Assembly (NCBI GenBank): GCA_902834555.1 | Contig: CADFJN010000006.1 | Coordinates: 62,001-126,000 of the forward strand | Reading direction: 5' to 3' | Source: Atopobiaceae bacterium | GTDB lineage: Bacteria; Actinomycetota; Coriobacteriia; Coriobacteriales; Atopobiaceae | DNA length: 64,000 nt | Part shown: positions 33,733 to 42,581 of the stretch, piece after piece | How the letters are laid out: every line of letters starts with the position of its first letter | How positions within the stretch are numbered: the stretch's first letter is position 1 | Program-made: the position numbers and the translations under genes | Notes under the pieces: model-generated | Database searches by the model: none | Seen by the model: only the letters and a program-made list of their open reading frames with translations | Told to the model about the DNA's origin: nothing

Positions 33733-34770
33733 ATGACCTTCGCCAACGGTGTGGCCAAGGTCACGCTGAAGGGTGGCCAGAGCGTCACGGCCAAGTATCT
33801 GCCGGGAGGCACGACCTACACGGTCACCGAAGCGGCGAACAACGACTACGCTGCGGCGTCCAGCGAGCTTGAAGGCACGGTGCCAAGCGACGGCACCGCC
33901 GCCAAGGCCGCCTTCACCAACACGCGCCTCTACAAGTTCACGCTGAGCAAGACCGTCTCGGGCCAGGCCGCAAGCACCTCTCAGCAGTTCACCATGCATG
34001 TCACGCTGAAGGACGCCTCGGGCAATCCGCTCTCGGGCACCTACTCCTACACGGGCGGCACGGTGTCGGGCTCCGGCGCCACGGCCCCCACTAACGGCGC
34101 GATCACGCTCGACGCCAGCGGCACGGGCTCGGTGACGCTGACCGCAGGCCAGCAGGTGACAATTGCGGGCATTCCATCGGGCACATCGTACACGGTGGAG
34201 GAGGCAGCGAGCACCGCGGCAGACGCGCTTCTCTACGACGCAACCTACAACGGCGGTGCCACGGCTGCCGAGGGCACGCTTTCTGCTAACGCCACGGTCG
34301 CCGTGACCAACGCCGTGCAGGAGGGGAGCCTCTCCGTGACCAAGCATGTAAAGGGCGAGGTGGGCTCCACCCAGGCCTTCACCTTCACGGTGAAGCTGGG
34401 CGGCTCGGGCGCTACTCTTTCCGGCCAGTACGGCGACATGCTGTTCGATAACGGCCAGGCCACCTTCACGCTCAAGGACGGCGAAACCAAGACCGCGAGC
34501 GCACTGCCCGCCGGTGCCACCTACGAGGTTATCGAGGAGCCTAACGACAAGTACAGCACCACGTCCGAGAACGACAAGGGCACGATCGCCAAGGGCGAAA
34601 CGGCACGGGCAAGCTTCACCAACACGCGCGGCATGACGGAGCTGCTGCTCTCCGGAGGCGCGGGCTTTGGCGCAACCTATGCGATTGGCTTTGGTGCGCT
34701 TGTCGCAGCGGCGCTCTGGATGCACGCCCGTCGCCACGCGGCAGGGAAGGGTGGCGATGGCCGTGACTAA
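33733..34770 (+). CDS. Thioester adhesin, C-terminal part (pilin-type repeats and sorting signal)
   Basis: This is the downstream half of the adhesin, in another frame. It has successive pilin-type beta-domains opening YKFTLSKTVSGQ and LSVTKHVKGEVGS, each closing with a GTTYTVTEA / GTSYTVEEA / GATYEVIEE strand and FTNTR. The conserved Lys and Glu suggest intramolecular isopeptide bonds. The end is TELLLSGGAGFG, a membrane helix (GFGALVAAALWM) and a basic tail (HARRH). LLLSGGAG aligns with LPLTGQAG of the major pilin, so it is probably a divergent sorting motif. The apparent ATG at 33733 is only the first Met after the frameshift. Confidence 0.8.
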   Translation: MTFANGVAKVTLKGGQSVTAKYLPGGTTYTVTEAANNDYAAASSELEGTVPSDGTAAKAAFTNTRLYKFTLSKTVSGQAASTSQQFTMHVTLKDASGNPLSGTYSYTGGTVSGSGATAPTNGAITLDASGTGSVTLTAGQQVTIAGIPSGTSYTVEEAASTAADALLYDATYNGGATAAEGTLSANATVAVTNAVQEGSLSVTKHVKGEVGSTQAFTFTVKLGGSGATLSGQYGDMLFDNGQATFTLKDGETKTASALPAGATYEVIEEPNDKYSTTSENDKGTIAKGETARASFTNTRGMTELLLSGGAGFGATYAIGFGALVAAALWMHARRHAAGKGGDGRD

Positions 34771-36433
34771 GTCCCTCTCGCGCACCATTGCTGCCTGCCT
34801 TGCCGGCTGCCTAGCAGTCGCCGTGCTTGCGCTCTGCTCGCCTGCCCGCGCGCTTGCCGAGCAGACCGGGCGACTTACCGTCACCGCAATCGATGGCGCG
34901 TCCACCGCGCTTGACGCCTACCAGCTCTTCTCGGCAGACGTGACCGATGCCGTGAGTGGGCACAAGATTCTCTCCAACGTCTCGTGGGCAAGCGACGCCG
35001 CCGAGAAGGCCGTCCCCTCCGCCATCAGGTCCGTCGACCACTCCTACAGCGGCACCACCGCGCAGGATGCGGCAGACTGGCTGAACGAGAACGTCGAGAG
35101 TGACGCGGCCTCGGCCTCCGCGCCGACGGCCTTCTCCGCACCCGCCGCCATCGCGCGTGCGCTTGCGGCGGAAGGTGCGCCATCGACGAGCGTTACCGCA
35201 GGTGTGCAGGCTACGCTCCCGACGGGCTACTGGCTTCTCACCGCCAACGGCGACTTCGTGGGCACGGGCCAGTCCGGTACCGCGGCGATTCTCGTTGCCG
35301 TGGGCGGCGCGGACGTAACCGCAACCACCAAGACCTCGGCTCCCACGGTCGAGAAGCACGTGTTTGAGGACTCGTCCAACAGCTGGCAGAAGCAAGCCGA
35401 CGCCACTGTGGGAGACGAGCTTGACTGGCGTCTTTCGGCCACCGTGCCCGTGAACCTCTCGCACAACTCTGCCTACAAGACGTACTCGATCATCTTCCAC
35501 GACAAGCTGTCTGCCGGGCTTGAGCAGCCCAGCAACGTGCACGTGTACGTTGCTCCGGCGGGAACGGCCGCCTGGGCGCAGGGGACCGAGCCCGGAGACG
35601 GGTGGGCAGAGCTGGACGAGGATGAATTCTCAGCGCCCTCTCAGGCGGGCGAGAATGGCTCAACCTTTGATGCCACTGTGATCGACCTTATCGCCTCTGC
35701 CTCCAGGCACGGTGTCTACGCCGATTTGGGCCTTGAGGTCTGCGTGGCCTACGACGCGCCGCTCGCCCCGGATGCACAGCGCGGAGCGGCGCACGGAAAC
35801 CCCAACACGGTGACGCTTCGCTATCCAAGCACGCCGTACTCGGAGACGCTGGCCGAGACGCAGGAGGACAAGGCCATTGCCTACACGTGGGACCTCAGCC
35901 TGGTCAAGCGTGACGCCACGAGCGAGGTCGCCCTTGCTGGCGCGGTGCTGCGCGTGACTGACGACCGCGGCCGTCACCTCACGCAGGACGGCACCTGGAC
36001 CACGGACGACGCCACCGTAACCACTGACCAGAACGGTGCCATTGCGGTTGCTGGCGTAGACTCCGGCACCTTCACGGTTGAGGAGGTCCAGGCACCCCAG
36101 GGCTACGAGGTCTTCTCGGGCGCGCCTACCATCACACTGAAGGTGGAGCTTGACCCCAAGATTCTGCATTCGCTCAAGGCTGAGCCGCTTACCGCTGAGT
36201 CCCCCTTGAGGGCCGACAGCTTTGACAAGGGCTCGGGTGAGGCGACGGTTTCTGTGCTCAACGGGACGACGCCTGGGGGAGACAAGCCCGCGCCGCGCTG
36301 GCCTGGCGGTTCTTCTCCGTTTACGGGTGACCCAACTTCGTATCTGCCCGCCATCTGCCTTGCAGTTGCTGGTGCGGGCTTGATCGTGTTCGCGCTCCGG
36401 CGAGGGAAGGGAGGCCAAAAGCGCCGGCCCTGA
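34757..36433 (+). CDS. Pilin subunit with isopeptide-forming domains (accessory or basal)
   Basis: A 558-residue secreted pilin. It has a signal peptide (TIAACLAGCLAVAVLALCSPARALA), an N-terminal domain paralogous to the major pilin (YQLFSADV, VSWASDA, LPTGYWLLTANGD), a middle domain, and a SpaA-like domain ending GTFTVEEVQAPQGYEVFSG with the E-box Glu. The C-terminus is SPFTGDPTSYLPAIC plus a membrane helix and RRGKGGQKRR. SPFTG replaces LPXTG, so sorting by a canonical housekeeping sortase is uncertain. ATG 34757 overlaps the adhesin stop by 14 bp, after GGGAAGGG. Confidence 0.88.
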   Translation: MAVTKSLSRTIAACLAGCLAVAVLALCSPARALAEQTGRLTVTAIDGASTALDAYQLFSADVTDAVSGHKILSNVSWASDAAEKAVPSAIRSVDHSYSGTTAQDAADWLNENVESDAASASAPTAFSAPAAIARALAAEGAPSTSVTAGVQATLPTGYWLLTANGDFVGTGQSGTAAILVAVGGADVTATTKTSAPTVEKHVFEDSSNSWQKQADATVGDELDWRLSATVPVNLSHNSAYKTYSIIFHDKLSAGLEQPSNVHVYVAPAGTAAWAQGTEPGDGWAELDEDEFSAPSQAGENGSTFDATVIDLIASASRHGVYADLGLEVCVAYDAPLAPDAQRGAAHGNPNTVTLRYPSTPYSETLAETQEDKAIAYTWDLSLVKRDATSEVALAGAVLRVTDDRGRHLTQDGTWTTDDATVTTDQNGAIAVAGVDSGTFTVEEVQAPQGYEVFSGAPTITLKVELDPKILHSLKAEPLTAESPLRADSFDKGSGEATVSVLNGTTPGGDKPAPRWPGGSSPFTGDPTSYLPAICLAVAGAGLIVFALRRGKGGQKRRP

Positions 36434-36519
36434 CGCCGGAAGCCACTTCAGATTGCAGAGCGACGACAAAGGTTTTATGTGACCTGGGCAAAGTGCCCGC
36501 AGGTTAGAGAGGAAAAACA

Positions 36520-38208
36520 ATGAGAAAGCACAACATCGCACGCATGGCAGCAGCTGCAGGCCTGGCGCTTACGATGGCCCTTGGCCCGGTTGCGGCTCCG
36601 GTCGTGGCGTTTGCAGATGACGCGACGAGCAGCACGACTTCGAGCACGACGACGGATGCGACTACCGCCACGGGCAGCATTACGATCAACACGAACAAGA
36701 ACCTCTCGGCGGACAAAACGACGCTTTCCGGCTACCAGATCTTCAAGGCCGACGTGGCCGACAAGACGGTCGGTACTGTGACGACTAAAGCGGTTTCCAA
36801 CATCGAGTGGGCGAGCAATGCCGTTCAGACCGCTGTCGTGAATTCGATCAAGGCCGTCGATAGCAGCTATACGGACACGACCGCCCAAGGGGCTGCTACG
36901 TGGCTGAGCGAGCATGCATCGGGCTCCGGCTCGTCGACGGTAGTGGATGCGACGGACGCCTTCGGCAAGATCGCAAGCGCCCTTCGTGCTTCCGGCGTGA
37001 CTGCAACGACGGTAACCCCCGGCACGGCCGCCACACTCGACGCGGGCTATTGGCTGTTCGTGACCAACAAAACAACGACAGACAACGTGATTAATCAGGT
37101 GGGCACGGCCCCGATTTACGCGGTAGTCGGCGGAGGCGCGGTTACGGTCAACCAAAAGTCGAACCTGCCTACGGTGAGCAAGTTCATCAAGAACGACGCC
37201 ACGGGTTCGAGTTGGGGCAAGTACGCCGATTCCGAAATCGGTCAGAGCATTGATTACAAGCTTACCGGTACGATTGCCGATGCCTATGCGAGCTACAGCA
37301 CATACTATTACTCCTTCTACGACACGTTCGATTCGGGCATCACGCTCGATACGGACTCGGTGACGGTGAAGGTGCAGACGCCCGCGAGCGGCGATATGGC
37401 TCAGACGGAAACCACGGTTGCTGCAACGAGCTACACCAAAACCTATGAGAACAATGCGCTCACGGTGACCATCAACGACCTGAAAACTATCAAGGACGAA
37501 AATGGAAACGCCATTACTGTGGCACCGGATTCGGTTGTGACCGTTTACTACACGGCCCATCTGAACGAGAACGCCAAGGTTGCTTCCGCTCACAATGACA
37601 ACGAAGTCGTTCTCACGTATTCCAACAACCCCGGCACCGACAGCAAGGGCAGCACGGAGCAGGATCAGGTGCGCGACTACACCTATGAGCTCATGCTCAT
37701 GAAGGTTGATGCCAGCAATTCAACGGCGCTTTCCGGTGCCAAGTTCACCATCCAGGCGACGGGTGCCGACGAAGGCGCAGGCTTGAAGTACGTGCAGGCC
37801 GACGGCTCGCTGGGCGATACCGCCCACGAATTCACGACAGGCACCGACGGCGGCATCTATGTTTCCGGCCTCGATGCGGGCACCTATACCGTAGTGGAGA
37901 CCCAGGCTCCTTCCGGCTACAACAAGGCGGCGAGCTTCACGTTCGAAATTCATCCGGTGTACGACACGACTTCGGGCGATATCACTAACCTCGCTGTTTC
38001 GACGAACAATGCAAACGTGGCGACGGCTTCGGTTCCCGAGAACAGCGGCGTCATTGCCCTAACCGTTAAGGACAATGCGGGGATCGCTCTGCCCCTCACC
38101 GGTCAGGCGGGCGTGACCCTCACCTGGATCGCTGGCGGTGCCATTCTCGCACTGGGCATCACGCACCTCGTGCGGTCCCGCAAGAACTCCGAGGGCAACG
38201 CGGAGTAG
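36520..38208 (+). CDS. Major pilin, LPXTG-anchored
   Basis: A 562-residue fimbrial subunit. It has a signal peptide (MAAAAGLALTMALGPVAAPVVAFA), an N-terminal domain paralogous to the previous pilin (YQIFKADV, LDAGYWLFVTNK), a middle domain entered by LPTVSKFIKND (candidate pilin lysine), and a SpaA-like domain with E-box GTYTVVETQAPSGYN. The sorting signal is LPLTGQAG, a helix and RSRKN. Codon use differs from the neighbours (many ACG Thr, AAT and GAA codons, lower third-position GC), which suggests transfer or different selection. ATG 36520 follows AGAGAGGA. It is the likely shaft protein polymerised by the sortase downstream. Confidence 0.92.
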   Translation: MRKHNIARMAAAAGLALTMALGPVAAPVVAFADDATSSTTSSTTTDATTATGSITINTNKNLSADKTTLSGYQIFKADVADKTVGTVTTKAVSNIEWASNAVQTAVVNSIKAVDSSYTDTTAQGAATWLSEHASGSGSSTVVDATDAFGKIASALRASGVTATTVTPGTAATLDAGYWLFVTNKTTTDNVINQVGTAPIYAVVGGGAVTVNQKSNLPTVSKFIKNDATGSSWGKYADSEIGQSIDYKLTGTIADAYASYSTYYYSFYDTFDSGITLDTDSVTVKVQTPASGDMAQTETTVAATSYTKTYENNALTVTINDLKTIKDENGNAITVAPDSVVTVYYTAHLNENAKVASAHNDNEVVLTYSNNPGTDSKGSTEQDQVRDYTYELMLMKVDASNSTALSGAKFTIQATGADEGAGLKYVQADGSLGDTAHEFTTGTDGGIYVSGLDAGTYTVVETQAPSGYNKAASFTFEIHPVYDTTSGDITNLAVSTNNANVATASVPENSGVIALTVKDNAGIALPLTGQAGVTLTWIAGGAILALGITHLVRSRKNSEGNAE

Positions 38209-38289
38209 CGTGCCTGCAACAGCAAGGTTCTAGGGTAGGTTAGTCGTGGGCCCCGCCGCGTGCGGGGCCCATCTAGTAGGGAGGCGCGC

Positions 38290-39153
38290 ATGGGCTCGCA
38301 TGCCAAGCACAACGGAGAGCGACGTAGGCTGCCGCGATGGGCAGACCGTCTCATCACGCTGCTGCTGATCCTTGTCGGCGTGGGCCTCATGGTGTGGCCG
38401 TGGGTGGTCGACATGCTCGAGGAGTATGGCGTTGGCGCGACCATCTCGGAGGTGTCGGCGCGCGTTGACTCGATGCCGGCCGACGAGAAGCAGTGGTATC
38501 TCGACCAGGCCAACGCGTACAACCAGGTTCTTGCCGGCGAGGTGCCGGACATTGACGCCTCGCAGATCGTTGATTACGGCGATCAGCTCACGTATGACCG
38601 CGACCCCATGATGAGCTGGGTCGACATCCCCTCCATCGATGTGAGCATGCCCATCTACCATGGCACGGGTGAAGCTGCACTCATGGCTGGCGTTGGGCAT
38701 CTTGAGGGCACGAGCCTTCCTGTGGGCGGGGAGTCGACCCACTGCGTTATCACGGCGCACTCCGGGATGCGAAACCTCCGCATGTTCGACGATATTCGAC
38801 AGCTTGAGCCCGGTGACCTGGTGCTGCTTCACACCATGGGAGATGTGTACGCGTATCGCGTGACGTCCTCCGAGGTCGTGTGGCCAGACGAGACCTCGTC
38901 GCTTGAGATTGTGCCGGGCGAGGATCTGCTCACGCTGGTTACCTGCACGCCGTATGGCGTGAACGACCACCGGTTGCTGGTCCACTGCGAGCGCACGGAC
39001 TATGTTCCCCAAGAGGCGGAGGAGCAGGCGTCCGTCACGGAGCGCCACTGGGGTGCGCGCGAGTGGGCTGTCGTGGTGGTTGCTGTGGCCTTGGTCGGCG
39101 TTGCCGTGGACGTGGTGGTGCACCGTGCGCGCAAGCGCCCCCGAAAGGGGTAG
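38290..39153 (+). CDS. srtC: Class C (pilus) sortase
   Basis: A 287-residue membrane transpeptidase that links pilin subunits. It has an N-terminal helix (LITLLLILVGVGLMVWPWV), lid-like DRDPMMSW, catalytic His in CVITAHSGM, Cys in TLVTCTPYG, Arg in HRLLVHCER, and a second membrane helix near the C-terminus, as is typical for class C. ATG 38290 follows GGGAGGCGCGC. It closes the tip-accessory-shaft-sortase pilus island. Confidence 0.94.
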   Translation: MGSHAKHNGERRRLPRWADRLITLLLILVGVGLMVWPWVVDMLEEYGVGATISEVSARVDSMPADEKQWYLDQANAYNQVLAGEVPDIDASQIVDYGDQLTYDRDPMMSWVDIPSIDVSMPIYHGTGEAALMAGVGHLEGTSLPVGGESTHCVITAHSGMRNLRMFDDIRQLEPGDLVLLHTMGDVYAYRVTSSEVVWPDETSSLEIVPGEDLLTLVTCTPYGVNDHRLLVHCERTDYVPQEAEEQASVTERHWGAREWAVVVVAVALVGVAVDVVVHRARKRPRKG

Positions 39154-39207
39154 GGCATTGGTTGCTGCCCCGCGGCGCGCTGGCGGTGGAGCAGGAGGCC
39201 ATCGCCG

Positions 39208-39458
39208 CTGCACGAAAATGCCCTATCGAACGTGATTTTTGACATCGCTGCATGAAAATGCTCTATCGAACGGTGCCTCGAGGCACGACACATTATTGTT
39301 TTAACTAAATATACGAAATATAGTATATATACGTTAATATATGCAGTCTAATAAAAATGAAGTTCAACTCTTGATAGTGAGTTCAGTGGAGAACCGTTCG
39401 ATAGAGCATTTTCATGCAGCGAGTTGCCAGATTCCGTTCGATAGAGCGTTTTTATGCA
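39208..39458. repeat. Four-unit symmetric array, period 40 bp, AT-rich centre
   Basis: Units beginning CTGCA(C/T)GAAAATG and ending CTATCGAACG lie at 39208 and 39248 in direct orientation, and inverted at 39394 and 39434. Both steps are exactly 40 bp. The inner pair is a perfect 26-bp inverted repeat around a 120-bp AT-rich core. No protein is encoded. The layout is the same as that of the unrelated-sequence array at 41001-41234. Confidence 0.85.
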
Positions 39459-39496
39459 TTTGAGGCCTCCAGATATGGTAAGGCGGACATCGCACT

Positions 39497-39555
39497 GTGG
39501 GGGCTCGGGGCGCTTTGCACCCTGAGCCCCCACACCGAGGACCGAAAAGCGGTCC
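39497..39555. terminator. Hairpins between sortase and mntH
   Basis: GTGGGGGCTCGGGG pairs with CCCTGAGCCCCCAC (39497-39533). A second hairpin GGACCG-AAAAG-CGGTCC follows at 39538-39555. No good T-run is present, so the terminator role is tentative. Confidence 0.45.
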
Positions 39556-39577
39556 GGCATTAGCTACGTCCCGCGAC

Positions 39578-40837
39578 CTACCCAGCCAGTGACATCACGT
39601 TAATGGCCGTCACCACGATACCCGTTGCCAGCAGCAATGCGTTGGTGAGGCGCGAGTTGGCGTAGCGGCCCATGACGCGCTTGGAGGCCGTGAGGCGGAT
39701 TTGCGTGAAGATCGTGATGGGCAGCTGCAGCGAGAGCAGCGCCTGCGAGAGTACCAAGCCCTGGAAGGTGTTCTCCACCAGCAGGCACGCCAGCGTGGCC
39801 AGGCCCATGCACAGCGCCACGCCCACCGAGGAGTGGCGGTCGTGGATGTCGTACTCCTCGCCAAACATGCCCGCACTGATGGTGCCCGCCGCCATGCCCG
39901 CCGTGACGGAGGACGAGAGGCCAGCCAGCAGCAGCGCCACGGCAAAGATGACCGTCGCCGCCGAGCCCAGGATGGGGGAGAGCGTCGCCGCTGCGGTCGC
40001 GAGGTCGTCCACCACAACGCCGCGCGTGAAGAACGTCGTGGCCGCCAGAATCACCATGGCGGAGTTTATCGCCCAGCCAACGCCCATCGAGAAGAGCGTG
40101 TCGAAGAGCTCATAACGCAGGCGTTCGCGGATGACCTTCTCGCCCTGCTGCTCGTAGTGAATGCTCTGGATAACCTCGGAGTGCAGGAACAGGTTGTGAG
40201 GCATGACTACGGCGCCCAGCACGCTCATCACGATGGCCGCAGAGCCGGCGGGGAAGTTCGGCGTGACCCACGAGACCGCGGCCTGCGGCCAGTCAACGTT
40301 CACCAGCGCAAGCTCGGCAAGGAAGGCCAGGCCAATGAGCGAGACAAACGCGATGATCCAGCGCTCGATGCGCTTGTATGAGTTGGTGGCCAGCATGGCA
40401 ACCGAGAAGGCGCCCACAATGACGCTGCCCACGCGGACGGGCAGCCCAAAGAGCATTTGGAGTGCGATGGCGCCGCCGAGAACCTCGGCCATAGCTGTTG
40501 CGACGGTTGCTGTGTACGCGTTGGCGAGAATAGCGGTGCCCAGCCAGCGCGGGAAGTGCTTGCGTGTTGCCTCGGCCAGGCACTCGCCCGTGGCAATGCC
40601 CAGGTGGGCGGCGTTGTGCTGTAGCAGGATGAGCATCAGGGTCGAAAGCGTCACTACCCACAGCAGCCCGTAGCCAAACTGCGAGCCCGCCGCCATGTTC
40701 GAGGCCCAGTTGCCTGGGTCGATGAAGCCCACTGTCACCAGCAGGCCGGGGCCAATGTGCTTGAGAATCTCGAGGCCCCCGTGGCCGCCGGTCTTCTCGG
40801 CGCCAAACTGCCTGGTCATCTCCTCACGAATGTCCAT
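39578..40837 (-). CDS. mntH: Nramp family Mn2+/Fe2+ transporter
   Basis: A 419-residue, 11-helix proton-coupled divalent metal importer. The metal-site motifs are DPGNW in helix 1 (VGFIDPGNWASN) and VVMPHNLFLHS in helix 6, matching canonical Nramp. ATG 40837 is directly behind GGAGGAAACT; a GTG four codons earlier overlaps that site and is unlikely. The upstream DNA is AT-rich (TAATACTAATAA). It contributes manganese, fitting the peroxide-defence content of the window. Confidence 0.94.
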   Translation of the reverse strand: MDIREEMTRQFGAEKTGGHGGLEILKHIGPGLLVTVGFIDPGNWASNMAAGSQFGYGLLWVVTLSTLMLILLQHNAAHLGIATGECLAEATRKHFPRWLGTAILANAYTATVATAMAEVLGGAIALQMLFGLPVRVGSVIVGAFSVAMLATNSYKRIERWIIAFVSLIGLAFLAELALVNVDWPQAAVSWVTPNFPAGSAAIVMSVLGAVVMPHNLFLHSEVIQSIHYEQQGEKVIRERLRYELFDTLFSMGVGWAINSAMVILAATTFFTRGVVVDDLATAAATLSPILGSAATVIFAVALLLAGLSSSVTAGMAAGTISAGMFGEEYDIHDRHSSVGVALCMGLATLACLLVENTFQGLVLSQALLSLQLPITIFTQIRLTASKRVMGRYANSRLTNALLLATGIVVTAINVMSLAG

Positions 40838-41000
40838 AGTTTCCTCCACGTGTACCGAGGTGCGTCGAACTGCAAGACGCGATGCTCTTTATTAGTATTA
40901 TGTACCATTATGCGCCCTAATGCGGTGAGGTAGTCAAGCACTGGGAGTATTTTGGGGGCAGTTATTGAGTGTCGGGGGGATGCGGCGGCTCCGGATGCAT

Positions 41001-41234
41001 CGAAATGCCCTTGGTTACAGGGATTTTGGGATTATTGCGCCGAAGTGGCCTTCGTTACACTGGTTTTTGGCGAGGGCATAAGTAGTGGTTCCCATATATT
41101 GGCATGTGACTCTAAGTAACCACCACATATTGTATGTATTGGTAGCCTACTACTAGCAGGGTGCTCAAAACCACGTGTAACGAAGGCCAGTTCGGCGCAA
41201 AAAATCGAAAAATTGTGTAAGGAACGGGGTTTCG
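41001..41234. repeat. Four-unit symmetric array, period 40 bp
   Basis: CGAAATGCCCTTGGTTACAG at 41001 and CGAAGTGGCCTTCGTTACAC at 41041 are direct units 40 bp apart. GTGTAACGAAGGCCAGTTCG at 41175 and GTGTAAGGAACGGGGTTTCG at 41215 are inverted units, also 40 bp apart. The inner arms pair over about 32 bp. The AT-rich centre encodes nothing visible. Together with flanking DNA this fills the 740-bp gap before the LysR gene. Confidence 0.82.
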
Positions 41235-41578
41235 ACGCACAAGACAGTCACGTGCAGGGGGCTAACAATGCCCTAACAACATCTGCCGGCGCGGCTAACG
41301 GTTGCTTACACCAGCAATATCTCCGCCGGTTACCCTTGTTTTCGAACAGCACGAACCAGTGACCCCCCCTCCTCGTGCGGGCCCAATCCGGTGGCATTAC
41401 CCCTGGCTGGGCCCGTCCCCCTTTGCTTGGCGTGTTGTGCCTGCCGTGACCCCGCTTCCAGAAACATGTGCTCTTTCCGCCGAGGGCTGGCTGCGCCCCT
41501 TTGCAGCGCGCTCGTCAGGTACCATCGGTCGACGTGTGCCGGGCCAAAGTCGCCGGCCAGGGGGAGGGGAGCACCGCC

Positions 41579-42508
41579 ATGACACTGCAGCAGCTTCGCT
41601 ACGTGGTCGAGGTTGCCACGGCCGGATCGATCACCGCCGCGTCGCAGCGACTTTTTATCGCCCAGCCGTCGCTCTCCAAGGCCATCTCCGAGCTCGAATC
41701 CGAGATGGGCATCGCCATCTTCGAGCGCTCCAGCAAGGGCGTCGTGCCCACGGAGGACGGCACGAGGTTCCTCTCGTACGCGCGGCAGGTGGTTGAGCAG
41801 GCCGATCTCCTCGAGGCCCAGTACAAGCACGGCACGCCGCCGCGCCGCGTCTTTGGCGTCTCGAGCCAGCATTACGCCTTTGTGGTCAACGCCTTCGCCG
41901 AGCTGGTGCGCGAGCACGGCGAGAGCCGCTACGAGTTCAGTCTGCGCGAGGGAACCACCTTTGGCACCATCGAGGACGTGCGCCTGCAGCGTTCCGAGCT
42001 GGGTGTTCTCTACCGCAATGACTTCAACCGAGAGGTGCTCACCAGCGCCATCCGCGACGCCGAGCTGCGCTTCGAGCCGCTCTTCGAGGCCCGCGAGCAC
42101 GTCTTTGTAAGCAGGACCAACCCGCTGGCCGCGCGTGACTCTGTGACGCTGGCGGACCTGGCGCCGTACCCGCGCCTCTCCTACGACCAGGGCTCGCGCA
42201 ACTCGTTCTACTTTGCCGAGGAGCCACACATCACCGAGCAGGTGGACAAGGCCGTGGTGGTCACGGATCGCGCGACGCTCTTCAACCTGCTCATTGGCCT
42301 CGATGGCTACACCATTTCCTCCGGCATCCTGAGCGTGGACCTAAACGGCGAGAACATCGTGGCTGTTCCGCTTGAGGATGGCGGCACGATGGAGCTGGGC
42401 TACATCCACCAGCCGCGTCGTCCCCTCTCGCCCATGGCGGAGCGCTACCTCGAGCACCTGAGCACCTACGTTGCAAAGTACATAGCCTCTGGCTATGGCA
42501 AGCGATAG
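41579..42508 (+). CDS. LysR family transcriptional regulator
   Basis: A 309-residue LysR regulator. The N-terminal winged helix (MTLQQLRYVVEVATAGSI, FIAQPSLSKAISELESEMG) is followed by a substrate-binding domain. ATG 41579 has GGGGAGGGGAG upstream. It lies 73 bp ahead of the MetE-like gene in the same direction, so control of methionine or C1 metabolism is plausible. LysR regulators are more often divergent from their target, so this is inference. Confidence 0.92.
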   Translation: MTLQQLRYVVEVATAGSITAASQRLFIAQPSLSKAISELESEMGIAIFERSSKGVVPTEDGTRFLSYARQVVEQADLLEAQYKHGTPPRRVFGVSSQHYAFVVNAFAELVREHGESRYEFSLREGTTFGTIEDVRLQRSELGVLYRNDFNREVLTSAIRDAELRFEPLFEAREHVFVSRTNPLAARDSVTLADLAPYPRLSYDQGSRNSFYFAEEPHITEQVDKAVVVTDRATLFNLLIGLDGYTISSGILSVDLNGENIVAVPLEDGGTMELGYIHQPRRPLSPMAERYLEHLSTYVAKYIASGYGKR

Positions 42509-42581
42509 CGTATCGATAGTTCCTTTGGGTTCTCGTATGGGGCACCATGGCTCTTGTCAACGACAAGAGAAAGGCAACTCC

